DNA of 64,000 nucleotides, taken from Salibacter halophilus (GTDB lineage Bacteria > Bacteroidota > Bacteroidia > Flavobacteriales_G > Salibacteraceae). Made by a program: the position numbers and the translations under genes. The DNA lies in the NCBI RefSeq assembly GCF_008806325.1, contig NZ_WACR01000007.1, positions 1-64,000 on the forward strand, given 5' to 3'. Below, one piece after another: positions 34,473 through 43,099 of this stretch (position 1 is its first letter; every line of letters starts with the position of its first letter). Under the pieces are notes generated by a model. It did not search any database, was not told where the DNA came from, and saw nothing but the letters and a program-made list of their open reading frames with translations.

Positions 34473-35195
34473 TTGGCACTCAGTCGGTTTATCAAGAACT
34501 TTTTAGGGATTTCACCGTCAGAGCCTGAATTACAAAAGGTTGGTGAAATATTCGGTTATGTTCCTGAAAATGTTGAGCTTTTCAAATTAGCTTTTAGGCA
34601 CAAGTCTGTTTTTGAAGAGCGAAATTCCAACAACGAACGACTCGAGTTTTTGGGTGATTCAGTCCTTGATGCTATCGTAGCAGACTATCTCTACAAGCAT
34701 TATCCCGAAAAAGATGAGGGGTTTTTAACCAAGATGCGCTCCAAAATCGTGAGCCGCAACACGCTCAATAAAATGGCGAGAGACCTTGGAATAAACTCGT
34801 TGATTGTAGCCCGCGTTGAGCGTTCCAGGCATGAAACATCTCTGGGTGGAAATGCAATGGAAGCATTGATTGGAGCTGTTTACCTCGATCGTGGTTTTGA
34901 TGTCGCCAATCAATTGATCCAGGAAAGGTTACTGCTGAAGTTTGTCGAGCTGTCAAAATTTGAAAAACTCGATTTTGACCCCAAAAGCAATTTGATCGAA
35001 TATTCTCAAAAATCACGTTTCAAGCTTGTCTTTGAAACAATAGAAAACTCCCAAGAGGGCGATACATTTAGAACTTACAAATCAACCGTTAAAATTGACG
35101 GGCGAAATGTTAGTGAGGGAACAGGAAGATCTAAGAAAAAGGCAGAACAAGCTGCTGCTAAAATTGCCCTTAATCAAATCGCAAAGGAGAAATAA
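34473..35195 (+). CDS. rnc: Ribonuclease III
   Basis: A 240-residue double-strand-specific endoribonuclease. The signature NERLEFLGDSVLDAIVADYLY (about 51-71) and the second acidic site NAMEALIGAVYLDRGF supply the metal ligands. The C-terminal double-stranded RNA-binding domain runs about 168-238 (DPKSNLIEYSQKSRFKLVFETI...GRSKKKAEQAAAKIALNQI). TTG is the only start that keeps the N-terminal helix. It acts in rRNA processing. Confidence 0.97.
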   Translation: MALSRFIKNFLGISPSEPELQKVGEIFGYVPENVELFKLAFRHKSVFEERNSNNERLEFLGDSVLDAIVADYLYKHYPEKDEGFLTKMRSKIVSRNTLNKMARDLGINSLIVARVERSRHETSLGGNAMEALIGAVYLDRGFDVANQLIQERLLLKFVELSKFEKLDFDPKSNLIEYSQKSRFKLVFETIENSQEGDTFRTYKSTVKIDGRNVSEGTGRSKKKAEQAAAKIALNQIAKEK

Positions 35196-35246
35196 TATTC
35201 AGTATTACCTCTTAATCCTATCAGAGTAGTAATTTCGAAGCCTGAA

Positions 35247-35672
35247 ATGGCTAAGAAAAAGTTAGTTCTCGATACGGGTGATCAACAAGATTACTTTTTG
35301 GCAGGAATCAGCTGTCACCAAAAAGAGTTTCGGTTTGTTTGGGGACTCGATCAGGTACTGGAAAGCAAATTTGAAAAAGAACCCGACTACCAAATCAAAA
35401 CCTCTTCAGGGGAGGATGCTTCATTTCCCTTTTATATTTGGGAAGAGCCTGAAGGACACTTTACTTACTTTGTTCTCGGGAATAGAAGTCCGGCCGGTAC
35501 ATTGATTCCTGAATTTAAACACGCTGATTATATCTTTGCAATTACCGGCCTTTACGGTCAGCTAGATACGGATGCTATTTGTGAACAAATAGGTTCGCTA
35601 AAAATGGTTCTGACCGTTTTTGAGATTGACCCACAAAAAACAAAGTCGACAAAAAATTTGATATTAGAATGA
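35247..35672 (+). CDS. IPExxxVDY family protein
   Basis: A 141-residue protein of a Bacteroidota-specific family named for its IPExxxVDY motif, here LIPEFKHADYIF near 93-105, with Ala in place of Val. The function is unknown. It is nearly always next to rnc and pyk, as here: it begins 51 bases after rnc and overlaps pyk by four bases (ATGA). An exact copy of the dispersed 10-mer lies in its 3' part. Confidence 0.88.
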   Translation: MAKKKLVLDTGDQQDYFLAGISCHQKEFRFVWGLDQVLESKFEKEPDYQIKTSSGEDASFPFYIWEEPEGHFTYFVLGNRSPAGTLIPEFKHADYIFAITGLYGQLDTDAICEQIGSLKMVLTVFEIDPQKTKSTKNLILE

Positions 35673-37096
35673 ATAGATTGAGGAATAAAACAAAAATTGT
35701 AGCAACTCTTGGACCTGCTTCAGATTCAAAGGAACAGATAAAAGGGTTGATCGAAAATGGGGTCAACGTGTGTCGATTGAATTTTTCGCACGGTGAACAC
35801 GAGCATGTAGCTAAAATAATTGATAGAATTCGAGAGGTAGATCGTGAATTGGGGTCGTTTACCGCTATTTTGGCTGATTTACAGGGGCCAAAAATCAGGA
35901 TTGGAGAAGTTGAGAATGGGAAGGTGAATCTCAAAGATGGCGCTGAAGTAACATTTACCGTAAAGGAGCAACTGAGTAATGCCGATAAGATTTACATCAA
36001 TTACGAGCAGTTTCCAACTGATGTTAGCAGAGGTGAGCGAATTTTGATCGATGATGGAAAACTGATGTTTGAAATTGTTGATACTGATGGAAAACAAGAT
36101 GTGAAAGCTAAAGTTTTACACGGTGGCGAGCTCTCATCAAAAAAAGGAGTGAACTTACCCAATACGCTTATCTCGCTTCCCTGCCTAACAGAAAAGGATC
36201 GCAAAGATCTCGATTTTATCCTCACGTGTGACGTGGATTGGATAGCACTTTCATTCGTGCGCAAAGCGAGTGATATTGATGAGTTGAGAGACTTGATTAA
36301 AGATGCGGGGCAAGACATCAGGATAATTGCGAAAATCGAAAAACCTCAGGCAATCGATAATTTAGATGGTATAATCGATACTACTGATGGCGTCATGGTT
36401 GCTCGCGGAGATCTTGGTGTGGAAATCCCCATGCAGGAAGTGCCGCTCATTCAAAAAGAAATTGTGCGCAAGTGTCAGCTTCAGGCTAAGCCGGTGATCA
36501 TCGCAACGCAAATGATGGAAACGATGATCGAGAATATTACGCCAACACGAGCCGAGGTAAACGATGTGGCAAATGCAGTGATGGACGGAGCTGATGCGGT
36601 AATGCTCAGCGGAGAAACTTCTGTAGGGAAACATCCTGATGAAGTGATCAAAGCGATGTACAAGATTCTCATTGAAGTTGAATCTTTTGAAGGCATTTAC
36701 TACAAAGAGTTTGAGCCAGATATCAACCAGGATCGGTTTATCTCAGATAACGTTTGTTTTTCGGCAGTTCGGTTGTCTAAAAGGACAGGCGCATCAGGCA
36801 TTGTGACCATGACCTTTAGTGGTTATACAGCTTTCAAAATTTCATCTTTCAGACCCAAATCTCACGTGTTTGTGTTTACAGGAAACATCAAGCTACTCAA
36901 CACACTCAGCTTGCTTTGGGGAACGCGCGCTTTCTTCTACGACAAGTTTGTGAGTACAGATCAAACAATCGATGACATCAAGTTTGAACTCAAGAAAAAA
37001 GGCTATCTCGATGAAGATGATCTCGTCATCAACATTGCGAGCATGCCTATTGCGAATAAAGGCATGTCAAACATGCTTCGCCTTAGTTATGCTTAA
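35669..37096 (+). CDS. pyk: Pyruvate kinase
   Basis: A 475-residue glycolytic enzyme that converts phosphoenolpyruvate and ADP to pyruvate and ATP. It starts NKTKIVATLGPASDSKEQIKGLI, has CRLNFSHGEHEHV, the metal-binding catalytic IIAKIEKPQAIDNLDGII with the general-acid Lys, VMVARGDLGVEIP, and PVIIATQMMETMIENITPTRAEVNDVANAVMDGADAVMLSGETSVGKHP. Length is typical. A terminator follows the stop codon. Confidence 0.98.
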   Translation: MNRLRNKTKIVATLGPASDSKEQIKGLIENGVNVCRLNFSHGEHEHVAKIIDRIREVDRELGSFTAILADLQGPKIRIGEVENGKVNLKDGAEVTFTVKEQLSNADKIYINYEQFPTDVSRGERILIDDGKLMFEIVDTDGKQDVKAKVLHGGELSSKKGVNLPNTLISLPCLTEKDRKDLDFILTCDVDWIALSFVRKASDIDELRDLIKDAGQDIRIIAKIEKPQAIDNLDGIIDTTDGVMVARGDLGVEIPMQEVPLIQKEIVRKCQLQAKPVIIATQMMETMIENITPTRAEVNDVANAVMDGADAVMLSGETSVGKHPDEVIKAMYKILIEVESFEGIYYKEFEPDINQDRFISDNVCFSAVRLSKRTGASGIVTMTFSGYTAFKISSFRPKSHVFVFTGNIKLLNTLSLLWGTRAFFYDKFVSTDQTIDDIKFELKKKGYLDEDDLVINIASMPIANKGMSNMLRLSYA

Positions 37097-37111
37097 ATAA
37101 TTTACTGTCAG

Positions 37112-37136
37112 AGCCGGGCGAAAGTCCGGCTTTTTT
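37112..37136 (+). terminator. Rho-independent terminator after pyk
   Basis: Stem AGCCGGGC / GTCCGGCT (one G-T pair), loop GAAA, then six T. The 5' arm overlaps a 9-of-10 match to the dispersed 10-mer (TGTCAGAGCC at 37106-37115). Confidence 0.92.
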
Positions 37137-38529
37137 ATTGCCGCGGAACTGTAATCTCAACTCGCGTGAACTCGTTCGGTTCTGACTGTAAAGTGAGTTT
37201 TCCTCCCATGTTCTCTATTATTCCTCTAGCGATGTAGAGGCCGATTCCAGCTCCCGTACTTTTTGGATTTCCGCGGTAGAAAAGATCAAAGATTTTGTCT
37301 TTAATTTCTTTGTCAATTCCTTCTCCATTGTCTTCTATGGACATAATTAAAGAGTTGTTGTCTATATCGATGTCAACAGAAACTCTGTTCTCTCCCTCAT
37401 CCTTTTGATAGATAACGGCATTGGATAAAATTGACCTCAAAACAACATTGAGTTTTTTGGAATCTCCAATGAATAATTGGTCAGATCCGGTTATTGTCAA
37501 CTCAACATTATTTTCGTGCATGAACCTGAGCTGTTTCCACAAGTTGTCGATCAACTGTTTAGGATTGAACTCCTCTACTTCAATTTCCTTTTCCCAATAA
37601 ATGGAATAACTGTTCATGTCGTTGAGAAGGTTATCAAACCTGTTGAGGCTGCCATTCATCTCTTTGTACAAGACATCGAGCTGCTGTTTGTCGTCAGTTG
37701 ATCTCACCAGTTCGAGCAGCCCGCGAAGGTTGACGAGCGGAGTTTTAAAATCATGAGACAAGCTGTAAACAAGCCTGTTCATTTCATCATTCGACTTTCT
37801 CAGCTTTTTTGTTCGTTCGTTAACTGTTTCTTCCAGATCGTCATTAATACGTTCTATTTCTTCTTTAGCAGCGTGGAGTTCTTTTGTTTGTTGTTCCAGT
37901 TTTTCTTTTTGTTCAGCATTAATGCGCAAGTTTTCTTTTAGTCCCAGCCTTGCTTTGATCTCCAACTTACGTAATCGGTAGCGTGCCTGAACGAGGAGAA
38001 TCGTGAAAATAGCACCGGTAGAAAGCAATAGACCTCCTTCTCTGGCAAATTCATTCAAATCGAGTGCTGGGTTCTGGAGGACAAAAATGACTGTAGCAAT
38101 AAACGATGCCCCAACAGCTATAATCGAAAATATTGCCGGCCAAACAAGAAATAGAGCGGCTCCCATGAAAAGCGCCAGGTAGTTTAGGTTGTGCGTCATT
38201 AAATTCGATGTTTCTAACAACGAATAGGTAAATGCATTTTGGAAAGAGATGAGAGCAAACGGAATAGCAACTAATGTGTAAACCGAGATATTTCCGCGCT
38301 TAAATTGCCACAGCGTTATGAGGGAAAGAACTGAAACCGACAACCTGAATATCATGATGTAGTGCCAGTCATCAGGGAAATTAAGATAATCTGTAAATCC
38401 AAAAACTGGGTCAAACAAAATGGCGACCCATACCCCTATAACATGAAAGTTTTTAGCTCCGGCTTTTAGTTCCTCCTCAATTGCCTTTTTGGTAGGGATA
38501 TGTTGTTGATTGTCGGTTAGACTTTCCAT
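37135..38529 (-). CDS. Membrane-bound sensor histidine kinase
   Basis: A 464-residue kinase. Five or six membrane helices fill about 25-185 (NFHVIGVWVAILFDPVFGF, YTLVAIPFALISFQNAFTY, LALFMGAALFLVWPAIFSIIAVGASFIATVIFVL, LLLSTGAIFTILLVQ). A long coiled coil (about 190-245) leads to the H-box SLSHDFKTPLVNLRGLL. The HATPase has LRSILSNAVIYQ (N-box), IEDNGEGI, FDLFYRG and GAGIGLYIARGI. All catalytic motifs are intact. No response regulator is adjacent, so it is an orphan kinase. It converges on pyk. Confidence 0.92.
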   Translation of the reverse strand: MESLTDNQQHIPTKKAIEEELKAGAKNFHVIGVWVAILFDPVFGFTDYLNFPDDWHYIMIFRLSVSVLSLITLWQFKRGNISVYTLVAIPFALISFQNAFTYSLLETSNLMTHNLNYLALFMGAALFLVWPAIFSIIAVGASFIATVIFVLQNPALDLNEFAREGGLLLSTGAIFTILLVQARYRLRKLEIKARLGLKENLRINAEQKEKLEQQTKELHAAKEEIERINDDLEETVNERTKKLRKSNDEMNRLVYSLSHDFKTPLVNLRGLLELVRSTDDKQQLDVLYKEMNGSLNRFDNLLNDMNSYSIYWEKEIEVEEFNPKQLIDNLWKQLRFMHENNVELTITGSDQLFIGDSKKLNVVLRSILSNAVIYQKDEGENRVSVDIDIDNNSLIMSIEDNGEGIDKEIKDKIFDLFYRGNPKSTGAGIGLYIARGIIENMGGKLTLQSEPNEFTRVEITVPRQ

Positions 38530-38706
38530 TAATAGTTATTGCTTTTGGAGGTGGGAGTATAAGTATTAAAAATCGGGAACGCTAATTGTTTAACCAATAG
38601 TGATATTCCAGCGTATAAAAAGAGAACAAATATGTTACTATAAAAACTATGATGCTCAAAAAAAGAGCAATTCTAGCTTTATCACCTGAAAAAGACAGTA
38701 TTTGTT

Positions 38707-39912
38707 TTACTTGTTTTGAATATACTCCTGAAGTTCACTTATTGAAGACTCAAACGAAAAGGCATTATTCAATTTAAAGTAATTGTCAATGTCGTAAGTG
38801 TGTTCGTAAGCAAATTTTGCAAATTCAAGTTTGGTGTCTTCAAAACTGAATTGATTCATCAAGCCTTTTACCTGATCTACTGTCAAGCATTTTGAAGTAG
38901 CAAACTGCTTTGCTGTATTGAGTTTTGTGTCAGAGAATGACTGATTCTCAATTGTGCTGATAATACTCGAATATTCCTGGTCAGATGCCGGCCAATCACA
39001 ACCAATAGCTCCAGTGTAACCGGGCATTTGGTAATGAGTTGGTTCTTGTGGTTCTGAATATGTAGGCTCTGGAACATCAGCAGTTGATCCTGTCGATTGC
39101 AAGAAAGTTAATAGTGATTCTCTTTTGCTTTTGGAGTCAAAGGTATTTACTACCACCATGTAGTCTTCAGTGTTGAAAGTGCTCCTGTAACCAAGACGGG
39201 CTATTCTCATGTTATCAACTGTGCTGTATTCAAGTTTGAGAAGAGCAGCGATTTGCTCAGCTAGAAAACACTGATGATCAAAAGCATTTTCAATAGCATC
39301 TTCCCGCTTAAACATGTTTTCCTCTTCCAGGTTGTATTTGAAATCCATAAACTCTTTAGCGTTCATCGAAGGTGAAGAGCACATAGTTCCGTTTGCAACA
39401 AACTGACCGTTATAGCTTTGCGCAGAATGTTTTACCTCCGTTTTTTCAACACTTTTATCTATTCGTTGAGCATTATCGATACGTCTAAACCCGGTTTTTA
39501 CTTCACCTTCTCTGTGTGCTGGCTCCGTTATATCAGGCTCAGTTTGAAAGCTTGTAACTTTTTCTTCACCAACTGGCATCCCCGTTAAAGAGGATTCGCT
39601 ATGCCAGCGCATAACATACCTCCCGTTATTTTTCATTTTTATGGCATAAACTGATACCATACCGGGTTTCAGGAATACGTTTTTATCAATGACTCCCTTG
39701 CTCTTGTCTTTAAACTCAATCTTGACAGAATATCGCGGCTGGTTGAGATTTTTAATCTTTACATTAGATTGAGCCGAGTCGGTTTTTTGAATGCCATTTA
39801 TCGTGAGATGAAATAACTCTCCTGATTCTGAAAAGACAATGAGGTCGCTTTTTTGACCGTAAGTGGATAACACCAGAAAGAGGCCTAAAATCATCGAAGC
39901 TAAATATTTCAT
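38707..39912 (-). CDS. Secreted DUF4476-domain protein
   Basis: A 401-residue exported protein. The signal peptide is KYLASMILGLFLVLSTYGQ. A beta-rich region follows (SDLIVFSESGELFHLTINGI, YSVKIEFKDKSKGVIDKN), then a linker. There are two DUF4476-like alpha-helical units, about 190-275 (MNAKEFMDFKYNLEEE...AFDHQCFLAEQIAALLKL) and 310-400 (YSSIISTIENQSFSDTKLNTAKQFATSKCLTVDQVKGLMNQFSFEDTKLEFAKFAY). The domain is common in Bacteroidota with unknown function. A TACTTTTG promoter element lies 28 bases before the start. Single gene. Confidence 0.85.
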   Translation of the reverse strand: MKYLASMILGLFLVLSTYGQKSDLIVFSESGELFHLTINGIQKTDSAQSNVKIKNLNQPRYSVKIEFKDKSKGVIDKNVFLKPGMVSVYAIKMKNNGRYVMRWHSESSLTGMPVGEEKVTSFQTEPDITEPAHREGEVKTGFRRIDNAQRIDKSVEKTEVKHSAQSYNGQFVANGTMCSSPSMNAKEFMDFKYNLEEENMFKREDAIENAFDHQCFLAEQIAALLKLEYSTVDNMRIARLGYRSTFNTEDYMVVVNTFDSKSKRESLLTFLQSTGSTADVPEPTYSEPQEPTHYQMPGYTGAIGCDWPASDQEYSSIISTIENQSFSDTKLNTAKQFATSKCLTVDQVKGLMNQFSFEDTKLEFAKFAYEHTYDIDNYFKLNNAFSFESSISELQEYIQNK

Positions 39913-39939
39913 AATTGTTGTTTTTGAATAAGGAGATCA

Positions 39940-39947
39940 CAAAAGTA
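39940..39947 (-). promoter_or_regulatory. -7 promoter element of the DUF4476 gene
   Basis: TACTTTTG on the minus strand matches TAnnTTTG; it ends 27 bases before the ATG. Confidence 0.55.
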
Positions 39948-40116
39948 CTGCCAAAATATTTAAATATCTAGAAATCAGGCGGGTGTTGTTTTGTTCTTTT
40001 TATCGAAAAAGGTTGAGTATTAAAAATGAATTGAGACTCTGGCTTTATTCTTTAAATAGTAAGTTATTTAAACCAAATAAGAGTGGCTCCGTTTCTTCAA
40101 TAGTCAATCTGAATAT

Positions 40117-40124
40117 TAAATTTG
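40117..40124 (+). promoter_or_regulatory. -7 promoter element of the C-terminal protease gene
   Basis: TAAATTTG matches TAnnTTTG and ends 22 bases before the ATG at 40147. Confidence 0.55.
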
Positions 40125-40146
40125 TCCTTCTTAGCAAAAACACGAC

Positions 40147-41781
40147 ATGTCTAAAAACAAAGCATACATTCCCATTATCATATCACTTGCTGTAGCAGTA
40201 GGATTTCTTTTGGGCATCAATCTCAATTCCGGGTCTTCTTCAATTTCATTTCAAAAGATCAATCCGGGAGAGAGTAAGAACTTCAATATACTCAATGAAG
40301 TAATCGGATACATAGAAAGTGAGTACGTGGATACAGTCCAGCGTCAAAAGCTCGTTGACGAAACTGTTCAGTACCTGCTCCAGGAACTCGATCCGCATTC
40401 ATATTACATCAGTGCCAAAGAGCTCCAGGCAATGAATGAGCCACTCGAAGGAAATTTCGAGGGAATCGGGATACAGTTCAATATTCAAAAAGATACAGTT
40501 GTTGTGATCAATCCCTTGCAGGGTGGCCCATCAGAGAAAGTTGGGGTGAAAGCCGGAGATCGTATCATAAAAGTAGAAGAAGAGTTAATTGCCGGGAATG
40601 GAATCACCAACAGTAAAGTCCTAAAGCTTTTAAAAGGTGATAAAGGAACTAAAGTGGATATCACAGTAAAGCGAAATGCTCAAAAGCTCGACTTTACAAT
40701 TACACGCGATAAAATTCCAATTCACAGCGTTGATGTGGCTTACATGATGACCGGTAAAACAGGTTACATCAAAGTAATTCGCTTTGCAAAAACGACTTAT
40801 CAGGAGTTCATGGATGTAGCAAATGAGCTCAAGTCAAAAGGAATGGAAAACCTGATAATCGATTTGCGCGGTAATGGAGGAGGTTTTCTCGATGCCGCTG
40901 TAGACATGAGCGATGAACTTCTCGAAAGTGGAAAAATGATCGTTTACACAAAAGGAAGGGCGAGACCAAAAGAAGTTTACAAATCAGGATCTGACAATTC
41001 ACTTACAGAGACTTCGCTGGCTGTTTTAATCGATGAAAGCTCGGCCAGTGCCAGTGAAATTTTGGCGGGAGCTGTTCAGGATAATGACCGCGGACTCGTA
41101 ATCGGGCGTAGGTCATTTGGTAAAGGTCTTGTACAGGAACAAACAATGTGGCCTGATGGTAGCGCTACGCGATTGACTGTTGCTCGCTATTACACGCCAA
41201 CGGGAAGGTGCATTCAGCGCCCTTACGATGAAGGTGTTGAAGCTTATCGCGAAGAGATCTATGACCGCTACAAGCATGGTGAAATGATGCATCCTGATAG
41301 CACGAATTTTCCCGATTCATTGAAATACGAAACACCTGAGGGGAAAACTGTTTACGGAGGTGGCGGAATTTTCCCTGATATTTTTGTTCCCTACGACACG
41401 GTTGGTGGTTCAGCTTTTTTAAACAGGCTCGTTTACCGCGGAGTTGTTTATCAGTGGGCATTTGATTATGCTGATACGCACCGTGAGCAACTCAATGGAA
41501 ACTATGAAACCGCAAGAGAGTTTCAGGAAAAATTCAGTATCGGTCAGAGCCTAATCGATGATTTCGTCAGCTTTGCTAAAAGCGAAGGAGTTGAACCGGC
41601 TGATGGTGAGCTCGAAGAGTCAAAAGCAGAAATCAAACACCGATTAAAAGCCTACGTAGCTCGTAATATCTGGAATAATGAAGGTTTCTACCCTATTTGG
41701 AACAAGAACGATAACGTGGTAAACAAAGCGCTTGAAAGTTTGGAAAGTGGAAAACCACTATCGGCCTTGAGAGCAAAGTGA
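40147..41781 (+). CDS. Carboxy-terminal processing protease (S41 family)
   Basis: A 544-residue periplasmic protease with an N-terminal membrane anchor (AYIPIIISLAVAVGFLLGINL). A PDZ domain occupies about 105-190 (GNFEGIGIQFNIQKDTVVVINPLQGGPSEKVGVKAGDRIIKVEE). The S41 catalytic domain has Ser301 in ESSASASEILAGA and Lys326 in SFGKGLVQ, 25 residues apart, as in Prc/CtpA Ser-Lys enzymes. A C-terminal helical extension of about 120 residues follows. It probably trims or degrades envelope proteins. Single gene with its own promoter. Confidence 0.94.
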   Translation: MSKNKAYIPIIISLAVAVGFLLGINLNSGSSSISFQKINPGESKNFNILNEVIGYIESEYVDTVQRQKLVDETVQYLLQELDPHSYYISAKELQAMNEPLEGNFEGIGIQFNIQKDTVVVINPLQGGPSEKVGVKAGDRIIKVEEELIAGNGITNSKVLKLLKGDKGTKVDITVKRNAQKLDFTITRDKIPIHSVDVAYMMTGKTGYIKVIRFAKTTYQEFMDVANELKSKGMENLIIDLRGNGGGFLDAAVDMSDELLESGKMIVYTKGRARPKEVYKSGSDNSLTETSLAVLIDESSASASEILAGAVQDNDRGLVIGRRSFGKGLVQEQTMWPDGSATRLTVARYYTPTGRCIQRPYDEGVEAYREEIYDRYKHGEMMHPDSTNFPDSLKYETPEGKTVYGGGGIFPDIFVPYDTVGGSAFLNRLVYRGVVYQWAFDYADTHREQLNGNYETAREFQEKFSIGQSLIDDFVSFAKSEGVEPADGELEESKAEIKHRLKAYVARNIWNNEGFYPIWNKNDNVVNKALESLESGKPLSALRAK

Positions 41782-41893
41782 GTTTTTGGTTCGTAATTTC
41801 AGGATCTGACATAAACCAAATTTCAAAAAAGTTTGGTAGTCAATAAAAACCGCGTTTAAAGGGAAAAATCGTTTATCTGGCATCTAATTTGCC

Positions 41894-41901
41894 TAACTTT
41901 G
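41894..41901 (+). promoter_or_regulatory. -7 promoter element of the aminotransferase gene
   Basis: TAACTTTG matches TAnnTTTG, 39 bases before the ATG at 41941. It overlaps the TTG at 41899 that would otherwise extend the reading frame. Confidence 0.55.
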
Positions 41902-41940
41902 TCGCCAGGCAAAAGAAAAACGTTTTATCACTCCTTTGTT

Positions 41941-43095
41941 ATGAAGTATCCAGAGAGTTTGAGTTCCAAATTACCCAAAGTTAGCACCACTATTTTTACA
42001 GTGATGTCTCAGTTGGCAAAGGAGCACAATGCGATTAACCTCTCTCAGGGATTCCCTGATTTTCCGGTTGCTGAAAGCCTTGTTGACAAGGTATATGAAT
42101 ACATGAAAAAAGGGTTTAATCAGTATGCTCCCATGCAGGGTGAAATGGCTTTGCGTGAGGCGGTAGCTGAAAAAATGGAAAACATGTATTCTCAGCCTTA
42201 CAATCCCGATACTGAAATTACCATAACTGCCGGAGGAACACAGGCAATTTTCTCAGCGATTACGGCTCTGATCAAGGAAGAGGATGAAGTGATTATTTTC
42301 ACTCCGGCCTATGATTGCTACGCGCCAACCGTTGAGTTGAGCGGGGGAAAAGCAATTTATTTTCCTTTACGTGCTCCCAACTACGATATCGACTGGAATG
42401 AGGTGAAAAAACTGATCACGCGCAGAACGAGGATGATCATTATCAATACGCCTCACAATCCAACAGGTCAGGTTTTGAGTGCGGGAGATATGCAACAACT
42501 CGAGCGAATTACGAAAGACAATGAAATTGTCATTTTGAGTGATGAGGTTTACGAGCACATTATTTTTGATGGTTATGAACACCAGAGCGTTGCGCGCTAT
42601 CCAAAACTCGCAGAGCGATCGTTCATCGTTGGCTCATTTGGGAAAACATTTCACGCTACGGGTTGGAAAGTAGGATATTGTGCTGCTCCTGAAAACTTAA
42701 TGAAGGAATTCAGAAAAGTTCACCAGTACAACGTATTTGCTGTAAACAGGCCCGTTCAATTAGCACTGGCTGATCATCTAAAAGATCCGTCAAACTATCT
42801 TGAAGTGAGCGAGATGTATCAGGAAAAACGAAATGTGTTTGTTTCATCGCTCAAGGGGAGTAGATTCAAAATAAATCGCTCAGCGGGAACATATTTCCAG
42901 CTTTTAGATTACAGCGAGATTACGGATGAAAAGGATACTGATTTTTCTGTTCGATTGACAAAGGAACACGGGGTAGCTTCCATTCCCGTATCTGTTTTCT
43001 ACAACAATCCTGTTCACGATAATATGTTGCGCTTTTGCTTCGCCAAGGAAGAAGAAACATTGAAGCGAGCTGCAGAAATTCTCGTAAAACTGTAA
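41941..43095 (+). CDS. Class I aminotransferase, methionine aminotransferase-like
   Basis: A 384-residue PLP enzyme from the ATG at 41941. Motifs are INLSQGFPDFP, the ring-stacking and phosphate-binding AGGTQAIFSAI, IINTPHNPTGQV, LSDEVYEHIIFDG, and the Schiff-base Lys in GSFGKTFHATGWKVGY. These match the YbdL/kynurenine transaminase subgroup, whose members prefer methionine and aromatic amino acids; exact substrate is inferred. It is followed four bases later by the ClC gene. Confidence 0.92.
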   Translation: MKYPESLSSKLPKVSTTIFTVMSQLAKEHNAINLSQGFPDFPVAESLVDKVYEYMKKGFNQYAPMQGEMALREAVAEKMENMYSQPYNPDTEITITAGGTQAIFSAITALIKEEDEVIIFTPAYDCYAPTVELSGGKAIYFPLRAPNYDIDWNEVKKLITRRTRMIIINTPHNPTGQVLSAGDMQQLERITKDNEIVILSDEVYEHIIFDGYEHQSVARYPKLAERSFIVGSFGKTFHATGWKVGYCAAPENLMKEFRKVHQYNVFAVNRPVQLALADHLKDPSNYLEVSEMYQEKRNVFVSSLKGSRFKINRSAGTYFQLLDYSEITDEKDTDFSVRLTKEHGVASIPVSVFYNNPVHDNMLRFCFAKEEETLKRAAEILVKL

Positions 43096-43099
43096 AACC

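Noticed and set aside
39983-40195. 70-residue plus-strand frame before the C-terminal protease
   Set aside because: It overlaps the protease promoter and its first codons in another frame and has no protein-like features.
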